Shown: positions 42,648 to 50,988, numbered from the stretch's first letter. The stretch: DNA of 64,000 bases from Nitrogeniibacter aestuarii (GCF_017309585.1 NZ_CP071321.1:4112001-4176000); one strand, 5' to 3'. The notes: generated from the sequence alone by a model not told the origin. Program-made: numbers and translations.

Positions 42648-43901
42648 TCAGCCCAGCACGCCGCGTCGCGCCAGCATGTGATCGCGTTCGGCCGACGGCC
42701 GTGTCAGTGCAAGGGCCGCATCCCACGCTTCACGCGCGGCGGCCGCATCGCCCTGCTGCTGCAACAGCTCGGCCCGGGCGGCATGGGCCAGGCGGTAGTC
42801 ATCCAGGCCCCCATCGGCCATCAGGGCATCGATCAGGCGCAGCCCGGCGGTCGGGCCGTCGCGCATGGCCACCGCCACGGCCCGGTTGAGTGCCACCACC
42901 GGCGTCGGCATGCGCTGCATCAGGGCGTCGTAGAGGCCGACAATCTGCGGCCAGTCGGTGGCGCCGGCATCCCCGGCTTCGGCATGAACGGCCGCGATGG
43001 CGCCCTGCAAGGCATAGGGGCCGATGCGTTTCGATTCGAGCGCGCGGGTCACCACCGCGCAGCCCTCTTCGATCATGGGCTTGAGCCACAGGCTGCGGTC
43101 CTGATCGCTCAGCAGGACCGGCCGCCCCGCCGCATCGGTGCGCGCCGGTCGCCTCGCTTCGGTCAGCAGCATGAGCCCGAGCAGGCCCATCACTTCCGGC
43201 TCGGGCAGCAGATCGACGAGCAGCCTCGCCAGCCGGATGGCCTCGGCGGACAGCTCCGTGCGCATGAGCGCTTCGCCACTGGAAGCCAGATAGCCCTCGT
43301 TGAAGATGAGATAGATCACCTGCAACACGCTGTCGAGCCGCGCTGGCAGGTCCGGCGCTTCCGGCACTTCATAGGGGATGCCGGCGTCGCGGATCTTGGC
43401 CTTGGCGCGCACGATGCGCTGCGCCAGGGTGGTCGGGCTCGTCAGATAGGCCGCGGCGATTTCTTCGGTCGTGAGCCCGCACACCTCGCGCAGGGTGAGC
43501 GCCACCCGCGCCTCGGGGGCCAGCGCCGGATGGCAGCAGGTGAAGATCAGCCGCAGGCGGTCGTCCTCGATACCCGGGCCGTCGGTGTCGGGGTGAGCCA
43601 CATCCTCGCCGGTTTCCGCGAGCCGGAAGGCCAGATCGTTCATGGAGGCATCGAACCGTGCCCGCTGGCGGATGCGGTCGATGGCCCGGAAACGCCCGGC
43701 CGAGACCAGCCAGGCACGCGGATTGTCCGGCAAGCCGTCCACCGGCCATTGGGCACTGGCCGCCACAAAGGCTTCCTGAAGGGCCTCTTCCGCCAGATCA
43801 AAATCGCCGAGCAGGCGAATCAGGGTGGCCAGCACGCGCCGCGACTGCTCGCGGTACAGCCGACCGATCACATCGTCCATCGCCATCTTCGCTTGCGGCA
43901 C
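42648..43901 (-). CDS. ECF42/DUF6596-type RNA polymerase sigma factor
   Basis: The 417-residue protein has ECF regions 2 and 4 in the first ~180 residues (RVLATLIRLLGDFDLAEEALQE.. RAWLVSAGRFRAIDRIRQ, and LTLREVCGLTTEEIAAAYL). A long C-terminal domain (DUF6596, TPR-like helices; VALNRAVAVAMRDGP) follows. This architecture plus an adjacent DGPF gene marks the ECF42 group, which has no anti-sigma factor; the C-terminal extension is thought to control activity. Start: GTG 43901 with AGGAGG 4 nt upstream; ATG 43886 is the alternative. It leads a six-gene operon. Confidence 0.92.
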   Translation of the reverse strand: MPQAKMAMDDVIGRLYREQSRRVLATLIRLLGDFDLAEEALQEAFVAASAQWPVDGLPDNPRAWLVSAGRFRAIDRIRQRARFDASMNDLAFRLAETGEDVAHPDTDGPGIEDDRLRLIFTCCHPALAPEARVALTLREVCGLTTEEIAAAYLTSPTTLAQRIVRAKAKIRDAGIPYEVPEAPDLPARLDSVLQVIYLIFNEGYLASSGEALMRTELSAEAIRLARLLVDLLPEPEVMGLLGLMLLTEARRPARTDAAGRPVLLSDQDRSLWLKPMIEEGCAVVTRALESKRIGPYALQGAIAAVHAEAGDAGATDWPQIVGLYDALMQRMPTPVVALNRAVAVAMRDGPTAGLRLIDALMADGGLDDYRLAHAARAELLQQQGDAAAAREAWDAALALTRPSAERDHMLARRGVLG

Positions 43902-43976
43902 ACCGCCTCCTCATGCAAATTGAATCTGGCACTAGGTCATAGCAGCGCATTCACGCAGCATGTCTAGAATCAAGAC

Positions 43977-45731
43977 ATGACCGCGAAGCCTGCGCCATCC
44001 ATTTTCATCAGCTACCGACGCTCGGACGCCAGTTCGCCCGCCGGCCGCCTGTGTGACTGGCTCAAACGCCAGTTTGGCAGCAAACGGGTCTTCCTCGATA
44101 CCGATATCAACTACGGAGACAATTTCGCCCAGGTGCTCGAATCGCGCCTGGCCGAGGTCAGTGTGCTGATCGTGGTCATCGGCCCGGACTGGCTTGACTG
44201 CCGCAACGAGCACGGGCGCCGGCTCGACCAGCCGGACGACTATGTGCGCATGGAGGTGGAGACCGGTCTTCGACGCGGCATCCGGCTTATTCCGGTGCTG
44301 GTGGGCGGGGCCGAGATGCCCGCTGCCGACGATCTTCCGGAAGCGCTCAAGCCTCTTCACCTGCACAACGCCGCCCGCATTGACGACCACAGTTTTCGCC
44401 AGCATTTCGACGCCCTGGTGGATCAGCTGGTCGGCCCGCGCGACCCGCGCCAGCAGGAGCGGGACCGCCTCATGCGCCTGGTCCGGGGGCTGGGCGCCGG
44501 TGCCCTGCTGTCGGCGGCCATCGCCATCGCCATCGTCATGGCGGTGTGGACCGGCGCGCTGTCGCTGTTCAATCTCGACACCTACAGCGATGCCCTGCTG
44601 CTGAGCGCAGCGGATGCCGTCGATCCGCCGCCCGAATCGCCCGGCATCATGCTGGTGGGGATCGACGACGCCAGCGAAGGCGCGCTCGGCCCGCCTGCCC
44701 TGGGGGCCAACGCCCACTGGCGACAACTGCATGCCCGCCTCATCGAGCGCGCGCACCGTGCCGGCGCCGAGGCCGTGGTGTTCGACATGAGCCTGGTCAC
44801 CCCCACGGACGCCGATGATGCCCTGGCCGGCGCCGCAGCGCGCGCCGCCTCGGGCGAGCCGCGCACCCGGGTGGTGATCGGTGGCAATCGTCTGAATGAA
44901 TCGGATCTGGCCGTCGCGCCCGGCCTGCGCAGCCTGCCCGCTGGATCGACCTGCCTGCAGCGGCGCGGCCATCGCTACGCCGTGCCGCTTGCGGTGCTGG
45001 ACCCGGCGGCGGATATCGAGGCCACCGTGCCCGTCATCCGACCGGCACTGGCGCTGCTCGCCAGTGTAGAAGGGAAGGCCATCGATGCCGACCTCGACCG
45101 TCGTCGCCTCAATGTCAATGGCCTGCGCCTGAGCGAGTCGCCCCGATTCACGACCATTGCGCGGGTTCGTGAGGGCGCCTGCCAGGCACTGGCTGCCAAC
45201 GACGAAGTGGCCAGCCTGATGCTGCGCCCCACACCACCGGCCTACTGGCGGGATCCGGAACGCACCATGAGCTATGCCGCCGCGCTGGACGCGGCCACGC
45301 CCGACACGCGACTGGCCGGCCGCATTCTGCTGGTCGGCGACACCCGTAGCCAGTCGCGAGACCGCCACCCGGTACGACACGGCCTGAGCAGCACGGTAGT
45401 GCCGGGCGTGCAGTTGCATGCGGACGCCATTCTTTCGCTGCGCCACCATCGCGAGCCGGTGCAACTGACGGCCGGCGGCACGCTTGCCACCGCACTGCTG
45501 TGCGCACTGACCGGCGCCATTGCCAGCTTTCTGCTCTTTACGCGCCCGCCCTGGCAGCGCCGGCTCGCCTTCGGCGTGTTGTGCGTCGGCTATCTGCTCG
45601 TCGCCTGGGGCAGCGCCGTGTTCAACGTCTTGCTCAACCTGCCCTACGACCTCATCGCCTTCACCCTCGCCTACCTCATCGTGTGGCGCTGGCAACGACG
45701 CGACCAAGCCCCGGAGCTCCCCCATGACTGA
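43977..45731 (+). CDS. TIR domain-CHASE2 domain membrane protein
   Basis: The 584-residue protein starts with a bacterial TIR domain (~1-130): SIFISYRRSDASSPAGRLCD, FLDTDINYGDNFAQ, then DYVRMEVETGLRRGIRLIPV. A Glu near residue 92 sits where the catalytic Glu of NAD-cleaving TIRs lies. A transmembrane helix (~165-190) leads into an extracytoplasmic CHASE2 sensor (~205-480; IMLVGIDDASEGALGPP, AEAVVFDMSL, ILLVGDTRSQSRDRHPV), and three helices close the chain. Normally CHASE2 is joined to kinases or cyclases; a TIR on the cytoplasmic side is unusual. It overlaps the FecR-lipoprotein gene by 8 bp, so the two probably act together. Ligand and output are unknown. Confidence 0.88.
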   Translation: MTAKPAPSIFISYRRSDASSPAGRLCDWLKRQFGSKRVFLDTDINYGDNFAQVLESRLAEVSVLIVVIGPDWLDCRNEHGRRLDQPDDYVRMEVETGLRRGIRLIPVLVGGAEMPAADDLPEALKPLHLHNAARIDDHSFRQHFDALVDQLVGPRDPRQQERDRLMRLVRGLGAGALLSAAIAIAIVMAVWTGALSLFNLDTYSDALLLSAADAVDPPPESPGIMLVGIDDASEGALGPPALGANAHWRQLHARLIERAHRAGAEAVVFDMSLVTPTDADDALAGAAARAASGEPRTRVVIGGNRLNESDLAVAPGLRSLPAGSTCLQRRGHRYAVPLAVLDPAADIEATVPVIRPALALLASVEGKAIDADLDRRRLNVNGLRLSESPRFTTIARVREGACQALAANDEVASLMLRPTPPAYWRDPERTMSYAAALDAATPDTRLAGRILLVGDTRSQSRDRHPVRHGLSSTVVPGVQLHADAILSLRHHREPVQLTAGGTLATALLCALTGAIASFLLFTRPPWQRRLAFGVLCVGYLLVAWGSAVFNVLLNLPYDLIAFTLAYLIVWRWQRRDQAPELPHD

Positions 45732-46866
45732 CCTGCGACGCCTGCCCTTCCTCTGGCTGACCCTCCTCGCCCTTTGCCTGACCGGTTGCGGCCCCAGCCT
45801 CAGCAAGGTCGTGCGCGAAGCGCCCGGCGGGGGCTTCGTGGCCGTCGACGCCGGCAGCGCACCCAACATCGTGTCGGTGACCCGCAACGGCGCGCCGCTC
45901 AAGGTGGGTGTGCCGCTGGCACTGCAGAAAGGCGACATCATCGAGACGGGCGACGGCGGCGCAGTGTTGCGGCTGGAAAACGGGGAAGTCGTGCTTGCGC
46001 CGCGCACCCGGGTGCGACTGGGCTCCATCGAAGTGTTCTTCGGCAAGGTCTTTGCCAGCGTGCGCGGCGTGTTCCGCGCCGAGGACGACACCGTGGCCGC
46101 CGATGTGGAGGGCACCCAGTTCATGTTCGAATCCACGCCGGGCCGTGGCATGCGCGTGGTGGTGCTCGAAGGGGTGGTGCGATGCTCGTCGAAGTCTGCC
46201 CAGTGGAATCCACTGCGCGTCGTGGCCGGCCGGGAAATGACGCTGTCCCGGTCCGATGCTACCCACCCGCATGTGAATCCGGCCAGCGAGGCCGACATGG
46301 CAGAGATTCACCGCTGGGTCGACCGTATCCGGAGCGCCCCCAGAGCCGGCTATTGCTGCGCCGGCGGCCGCATCAGCGAAAGCCTGTCAAACGCCTGCCG
46401 GGGGCACTTCTACGACAGCATGAGCACCGCTCAGCGCCAGTGCACACCCGGATGGTGCTGTGCCAACGGCAAGGTGAGCGACAGCCTGCGCGCAGACTGC
46501 CGGGGCAGTTTCCACACCGGGCAGCGCGATGCCATCCAGGCCTGTACCGAGCCGACCGGCTGGTGTTGCAGCAACGAGAAACTCAGCCAGACGAAACGCA
46601 GCCAGTGCCGGGGGCAATTCTTTGGCGACGACGCCTATGCGGCGCGACGTGCGTGCACCCCGCCAAGCAATCCACCCGCGTCCACAGGCACGGTGCGTGA
46701 GCCGATCCGGGTCGATCCGCGCACCATCGAATTGCTGCAACAGAAGGTCTGGTGCTGTGCCGGCGGCGTGGTCAGACAGCTCGACAAGACCAGTTGCACC
46801 CGCCTGAGCGGCAGCGCCTACCCGGACGAAGCCACCGCCCGGCGCCGCTGCGTGGTGATTCGCTGA
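45724..46866 (+). CDS. FecR-domain lipoprotein with four cysteine-rich WCC repeats
   Basis: The 380-residue protein has a lipoprotein signal (LALCLTGCGPS) and then a FecR domain (~60-180; LQKGDIIETGDGGAVLRLENG, FGKVFASVRGVFRAEDD, VEGTQFMFESTPGRGMRV). The C-terminal part has four repeats starting near residues 208, 242, 278 and 341. Each follows [GV][YW]CC-x2-G-like, about 12 residues, C-R-G-x-F, about 12 residues, C. With four Cys per unit, disulfide-stabilised modules in the periplasm are likely. FecR domains usually sense or transduce envelope signals. The start overlaps the TIR-CHASE2 gene. I do not recognise the repeat family. Confidence 0.85.
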   Translation: MTDLRRLPFLWLTLLALCLTGCGPSLSKVVREAPGGGFVAVDAGSAPNIVSVTRNGAPLKVGVPLALQKGDIIETGDGGAVLRLENGEVVLAPRTRVRLGSIEVFFGKVFASVRGVFRAEDDTVAADVEGTQFMFESTPGRGMRVVVLEGVVRCSSKSAQWNPLRVVAGREMTLSRSDATHPHVNPASEADMAEIHRWVDRIRSAPRAGYCCAGGRISESLSNACRGHFYDSMSTAQRQCTPGWCCANGKVSDSLRADCRGSFHTGQRDAIQACTEPTGWCCSNEKLSQTKRSQCRGQFFGDDAYAARRACTPPSNPPASTGTVREPIRVDPRTIELLQQKVWCCAGGVVRQLDKTSCTRLSGSAYPDEATARRRCVVIR

Positions 46867-46872
46867 GAGCGT

Positions 46873-47250
46873 TCAGCGGGTGCAGGCCCGGCGCACCTGG
46901 GGCGTAAGCAGCAGCGCGATGAACACCGCCAGCATGGCCACCACCAGCCACACGCCGGTGTCGGGCAGATGCGCGAGGCTGTGTCGCTGGACCACCCACC
47001 AGGCCACACGGCCCAGTTGCACCAGCGCCCCGACCAGGCCCAGCCACCAGGCCCAGGCAAAGCGCTTGCCCAGCCCCCACGCCGTGAGCATGGAGATGAT
47101 GACGATCAACCAGGTAATCGGGTTGACCAGATTCACGCGCAGGCTGATGGCGGCCTGCGACAGGCCGATATGCAGCAGGCTGCCACTGGCCACGTACCAG
47201 GTGTAGAGCAGCAGCACCGAGATGGCGAGATAACGAAGGGCAGCGTTCAC
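46873..47250 (-). CDS. Small integral membrane protein, unknown function
   Basis: The 125-residue protein starts (V)NAALRYLAISVLLLYTWYV and has about four hydrophobic segments (around 5-25, 42-62, 67-90, 98-118). It ends in a basic RRACTR tail. I do not recognise a family. The start is uncertain: GTG 47250 gives a sensible membrane protein but lacks a clear ribosome site, while the longer open frame would run into the selO start region. Convergent with the FecR gene, 6 bp apart. Confidence 0.6.
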   Translation of the reverse strand: MNAALRYLAISVLLLYTWYVASGSLLHIGLSQAAISLRVNLVNPITWLIVIISMLTAWGLGKRFAWAWWLGLVGALVQLGRVAWWVVQRHSLAHLPDTGVWLVVAMLAVFIALLLTPQVRRACTR

Positions 47251-47413
47251 GGGGTTTGCAACTGAGGGGAACCGGAAAGGCGCGAAGCTTATCCCAATCA
47301 GTGACGTCGCGCGATCAAACCCCTGCAGCGCGCAGGGTCGAACATCGCCGCGATGCATGACACACTGGCACGAAGCCTGCAAAGACAGGCCCATCACCCC
47401 GAACGGAACTCAA

Positions 47414-48916
47414 ATGCGTCGCAATACTGACAATCACGGCCGCCATCGCCTCGATGCCCTGCCCTTCGACAACAGCTTCGCCCGCCTGCCCGAGCGTTTC
47501 TACACCCGGCTCGACCCGTGGGGCCTGCCCGACCCGCACCTGATCGCCGTGAGCGAAACCGCCGCGCAACTGATCGGCCTGCATGCGGACGAACTGGCAA
47601 AGCCCGAGTTCGTGCAGGCCTTTGCCGGCAATGCCCCCCTGCCCGGCGGCGAGACGCTGGCGGCGGTGTATTCCGGCCATCAGTTCGGCGTCTGGGCCGG
47701 CCAGCTGGGCGATGGGCGCGCCCACTTGCTGGGCGAGATTCAGACCCCGGACGGCCCGTGGGAGCTACAACTCAAGGGCGGCGGCCAGACGCCCTACTCG
47801 CGCATGGGCGATGGCCGCGCGGTGCTGCGCTCGTCGATTCGCGAGTTCCTGTGTTCGGAGGCCATGGCCGCGCTGGGCATCCCCACCACCCGGGCGCTGG
47901 CGCTGGTCGGCTCCAACGCCCCGGTGCGCCGCGAGACCATCGAAACCGCCGCCATTGTCACCCGCATGTCACCCACCTTCGTGCGCTTCGGCTCCTTCGA
48001 GCACTGGGCGGCCAACAACGACATCGAGGCCCTGCAGACGCTCACCGACTACGTCATCGACCGCTTCTACCCGGCCTGCCGGGAGGACACCAACCCCGCC
48101 CGCGCCATGCTCGCCGAAGTCAGCCGCCGCACCGCCGAGCTCATGGCCGACTGGCAGGCGGTGGGCTTCATGCACGGGGTGATGAACACCGACAACATGT
48201 CGATTCTGGGCCTGACCATCGACTACGGCCCCTACGGCTTCATGGACCATTTCAAGTCCGGGCACATCTGCAACCACTCCGACAGCGCCGGGCGCTACCG
48301 CTTCAGTCACCAGCCCCATGTGGCCATCTGGAACCTGCAGGCCCTGTGCCATGCCCTCATGCCGGTGATGGAAAGCCCGACAGCCCTCAAGACCGCCGTG
48401 GAAGAGCCTTTCGTGGAGGCCTACAACCGCGCCTTCATCGGCAAGATGGCCGCCAAGCTCGGCTTCGAGCAGGCGCAGGCCAGCGACGCCGATCTGGTCG
48501 TCGATCTGTACAAGGTCATGCAGGAGAGCAAGGTGGATTACCCAAGCTTCTTCCGCGCGCTGGCCAGGCTGCCGAAATCCCCGGCAGGCGCCGAGGCCGA
48601 CGCCCCGGTGCGAGACATGTTCATCGACCGCGACGCTGCCGACGGCTGGCTCGCCCAATGGCGCGAACGCCTCGCCGCCGACACACGCAGCGACACCGAG
48701 CGCCAGGCCGCCATGAACGCGGTCAACCCGAAATACGTGCTGCGCAACTGGGTCGCCGAAAGCGCCATCCGCGCCGCACAGCAAGGCGACTACAGCGAAC
48801 TGCACACCATCCACGACTGCCTCAGCCGGCCCTTCGACGAGCAGCCAGAGAACGAGCGCTACGCCGCACCGCCGCCGGACTGGGCGGAGGATCTGGAGGT
48901 GAGTTGTTCGAGTTGA
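47414..48916 (+). CDS. selO: Protein adenylyltransferase SelO (YdiU)
   Basis: The 500-residue pseudokinase-fold enzyme AMPylates Ser/Thr/Tyr of target proteins under oxidative stress. Family marks: YSGHQFGVWAGQLGDGRA, LKGGGQTPYSRMGDGRAVLR, the catalytic region GFMHGVMNTDNMSILGLTID and YGPYGFMDHF. It ends in VSCSS, the conserved C-terminal Cys at the place where animal SelO has selenocysteine; this Cys can form a regulatory disulfide. ATG 47414 gives the family N-terminus (RHRLDALPFDNSFARLPERF). A weak GGAA lies upstream. Confidence 0.95.
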   Translation: MRRNTDNHGRHRLDALPFDNSFARLPERFYTRLDPWGLPDPHLIAVSETAAQLIGLHADELAKPEFVQAFAGNAPLPGGETLAAVYSGHQFGVWAGQLGDGRAHLLGEIQTPDGPWELQLKGGGQTPYSRMGDGRAVLRSSIREFLCSEAMAALGIPTTRALALVGSNAPVRRETIETAAIVTRMSPTFVRFGSFEHWAANNDIEALQTLTDYVIDRFYPACREDTNPARAMLAEVSRRTAELMADWQAVGFMHGVMNTDNMSILGLTIDYGPYGFMDHFKSGHICNHSDSAGRYRFSHQPHVAIWNLQALCHALMPVMESPTALKTAVEEPFVEAYNRAFIGKMAAKLGFEQAQASDADLVVDLYKVMQESKVDYPSFFRALARLPKSPAGAEADAPVRDMFIDRDAADGWLAQWRERLAADTRSDTERQAAMNAVNPKYVLRNWVAESAIRAAQQGDYSELHTIHDCLSRPFDEQPENERYAAPPPDWAEDLEVSCSS

Positions 48917-49087
48917 ATTCGAAAGTTCGACTACGCGGTTGTGTCGTGAGGAAAGCGATTGCACTGGGCTGCAGCCAAATGCATCATGACAAAGCTATTT
49001 TTGAGACTCTTTGTGGGATCGCAATGGACAGAAGAGCTGATGTCGCAGCACTTAATCATTCATTCGCGATTCCACGAACAGCTCATG

Positions 49088-49116
49088 CTGACGGAACTAC
49101 CTGATAAGCCTACAAT
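49088..49116 (+). promoter_or_regulatory. Candidate promoter giving a near-leaderless mRNA
   Basis: CTGACG (49088-49093), a 17-bp spacer and TACAAT (49111-49116) are followed by the ATG at 49124 only 7 nt later. Transcription would begin at or next to the start codon, which has no Shine-Dalgarno. The 170 bp before it (48917-49087) are A+T-rich and hold no gene that I can support. Confidence 0.5.
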
Positions 49117-49123
49117 TTGACTC

Positions 49124-49897
49124 ATGGAACCGACAAACGAACTACGTTTCGCTGTGAGCGACCTCATCAGGGATGCTGAGGTCGGGCCACAGCACGTCCC
49201 GTTGAGCTTGCTTGGTGATTTTCAGAAAGACGTATCCGAGTTTTTGCGGGGCTCCTGCCGGGATGTTGACCCGACTGAGGTTATGGTTTCTGTAGAGGAG
49301 GGCTCGTTGGCACTCGTTGCGACAGGAATTCTGTCAGCTATGACGCTTTGGTCAGACATTGAACGCCTTCAGCTTCCTGACTCACTGAGTTCAATCGACA
49401 GCAAGCGCGCTGCAGTGATCGAACGCTGGCAAGCGGCTGCGCGACAAAATCCGCACCGAAAATATAAAGTTGTCGATAGCTCGAAGCAAATCCGCATATT
49501 CGTAGACTCGTCGTCGGATTTTCGAAGAATTGAGGACGCATGGGTTCACGTCGAAAAATACATCCCAGGTCAAGTCGTTGACTGGGGGGGCAAAACACGA
49601 GCGAACGTGCATCTCGAAACAGAGGGGGGATCCATACTCGTGGTCTCTGCCACACAAGAACTCCTCGCGAAAGAAGAGCAAAACCGTCTCTACCGGCAAG
49701 CGTTATTGCACATATCTGCTGAAGAAAATTTGCTCACGGGAGATCTAAGGAACCCGCGCTTACTGGGCTTTGAATCGCATCAGCCTGCTTTTGACGAAGA
49801 AGAATTCGCGCGAATGGTCAATCGCGGGACTGATGCTTGGGCCAACGTTCCAAATAGTACTGAGTGGCTAGAAAATCTCCGGGGAAGCAATCAATGA
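49124..49897 (+). CDS. Hypothetical protein upstream of a PIN nuclease
   Basis: I do not recognise this 257-residue cytoplasmic protein. It has alternating helical and strand-like segments, no membrane segment and no cysteine-rich motif. Its base composition and codon use (AAT, CGA, TTG, GAA common) are clearly A+T-richer than the surroundings, suggesting transfer. Its stop overlaps the start of the PIN gene by 4 nt (ATGA). Position upstream of a PIN protein suggests an antitoxin-like or partner role, but the length is well above usual antitoxins, so this is only inference. Confidence 0.7.
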   Translation: MEPTNELRFAVSDLIRDAEVGPQHVPLSLLGDFQKDVSEFLRGSCRDVDPTEVMVSVEEGSLALVATGILSAMTLWSDIERLQLPDSLSSIDSKRAAVIERWQAAARQNPHRKYKVVDSSKQIRIFVDSSSDFRRIEDAWVHVEKYIPGQVVDWGGKTRANVHLETEGGSILVVSATQELLAKEEQNRLYRQALLHISAEENLLTGDLRNPRLLGFESHQPAFDEEEFARMVNRGTDAWANVPNSTEWLENLRGSNQ

Positions 49898-50412
49898 CGG
49901 CAGCTGTTTTGCTAGATACAAGTTTCCTTATTTCGTTGGTAGATCAAAACCGAACAAATCATTCCGTTGCAACGCAGTACTACCGCGCACTTATTGAGCA
50001 ACAAGTGCCGATGTATTTTTCTGCGATAGTCGCAGCGGAGTTTGATATCAAACAGCCAATTACTGATCTCCCACTAAAAAACTTCCGTGCAATCCCGTTC
50101 AACATCCCTCACGCAAGAGAGGCTGGGCGCTTATGGAATGAGCTCGGGAAACGGGATGACGGTGACGTACGCCATGTCGTCAGAGACGATGTGAAACTGA
50201 TCGCTCAAGCCAATCATGAATCTATTCCGTTTATATTGACCGAAGACGAGTCGACACTTTACAAATACTGCGAGCGCCTGAAAGCTTCGGGGGCCTCGAA
50301 AACCCGAGCCATCAAATTGGCTGACGGCTTTGATGTGTGTGCTTTGAGAGAGGATGGGCAACGAGGGCTTGAGTTTGAAGGGAAGCACGACGATTTGCAG
50401 GAAGGCCGGTAA
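49894..50412 (+). CDS. PIN-domain ribonuclease-like protein
   Basis: The 172-residue protein has a PIN fold: the first acidic residue in LLDTSFLISLVD (Asp near 8), AAEFD (Glu near 48), DDVKLIAQANHE and FILTEDEST near residues 95-125. PIN domains are Mg-dependent RNases, often VapC-type toxins. The C-terminal ~40 residues (KLADGFDVCALREDG) extend beyond a minimal VapC. Start ATG 49894 overlaps the upstream stop; a longer frame at 49864 is not needed. The gene shares the A+T-rich composition of its partner. No classical VapB gene is adjacent. Confidence 0.8.
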   Translation: MTAAVLLDTSFLISLVDQNRTNHSVATQYYRALIEQQVPMYFSAIVAAEFDIKQPITDLPLKNFRAIPFNIPHAREAGRLWNELGKRDDGDVRHVVRDDVKLIAQANHESIPFILTEDESTLYKYCERLKASGASKTRAIKLADGFDVCALREDGQRGLEFEGKHDDLQEGR

Positions 50413-50461
50413 GCGCCCCTCACTCGACGCAGCTCGCGCGTCTAAAGCACCAAGCCCCGAC

Positions 50462-50911
50462 TCACTCCCAACCCAACTGCGCCAACCGCCACGCCCCATC
50501 CCGGTACTGCCACAAGCCCCGCACCGAATACGCCCGCCCGGTCTCCGGAATCAGCCCTTCGGCGCCGGTGAGCACGACCGTGGCCTCGCTCCACGCCTGT
50601 TCCGGGTCGTGCGCCAGGGGTTCGACAGTGATGGCGGTCACGACCACACCGATGTTCTTGTAGCGCAGGAAGTAACCGGCCAGCATGCGTTGCGCGCCGC
50701 GCTTGTCGAGTGAGCCGGCCGCATCGCCCGGCCCGCCCTGGAAATCGTCCGTGAGATGCTCGCGCACCCCCGCGTTGTCCCGGGCGCTGATGGCCTGCTC
50801 GATGTCGGTGATGGCGTCGCGAATGCCCACTTCGGGTGCAGGCCGTTCGCAGGCCATCAAGCTCATCGCGAGCACACCTGCGCTGATGATGCGTTTGAAC
50901 TCCAAAACCAC
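50462..50911 (-). CDS. NTF2-like lipoprotein, unknown function
   Basis: The 149-residue protein has a lipoprotein signal ending LMACE, then an NTF2-like domain: ITDIEQAISARDNAGVREHLTDDF and AYSVRGLWQYRDGAWRLAQLGWE. The start is GTG at 50911 with GGAGGGGCG just upstream. The fold is small-ligand-binding, and no specific role can be assigned. It is convergent with the PIN gene and divergent from the cytochrome operon. Confidence 0.72.
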   Translation of the reverse strand: MVLEFKRIISAGVLAMSLMACERPAPEVGIRDAITDIEQAISARDNAGVREHLTDDFQGGPGDAAGSLDKRGAQRMLAGYFLRYKNIGVVVTAITVEPLAHDPEQAWSEATVVLTGAEGLIPETGRAYSVRGLWQYRDGAWRLAQLGWE

Positions 50912-50970
50912 CGCCCCTCCTTTTGTCCGCCTTGTCGCAATTCAACGACACCACTACACCGTTTGGATGA

Positions 50971-50988
50971 TTGACAACGCCATTGTCA
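50971..50988 (+). promoter_or_regulatory. -35-like box inside a perfect inverted repeat upstream of the cytochrome operon
   Basis: TTGACA (50971-50976) is embedded in the dyad TGACAA-CGCCA-TTGTCA (50972-50988). The -10 at 17 bp (TGAAGT) is poor, so an activator may be required. The 277-bp gap has no supported ORF. Confidence 0.35.

Noticed and set aside
43932..46298. 788-codon minus-strand frame opposite the TIR-CHASE2 and FecR genes
   Set aside because: It spans two genes with recognised domains on the other strand and gives a repetitive Gly/Arg/Ala-rich product.
46345..46866. The cysteine repeats considered as a metallothionein or ferredoxin-like cluster
   Set aside because: The spacing does not match CxxC-type metal clusters, and the protein is a lipoprotein in the oxidising periplasm, so disulfides are more likely.
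48905..50460. Attachment sites or insertion-sequence ends around the A+T-rich PIN module
   Set aside because: No matching direct or inverted repeats could be found at the two borders, and there is no integrase or transposase gene.
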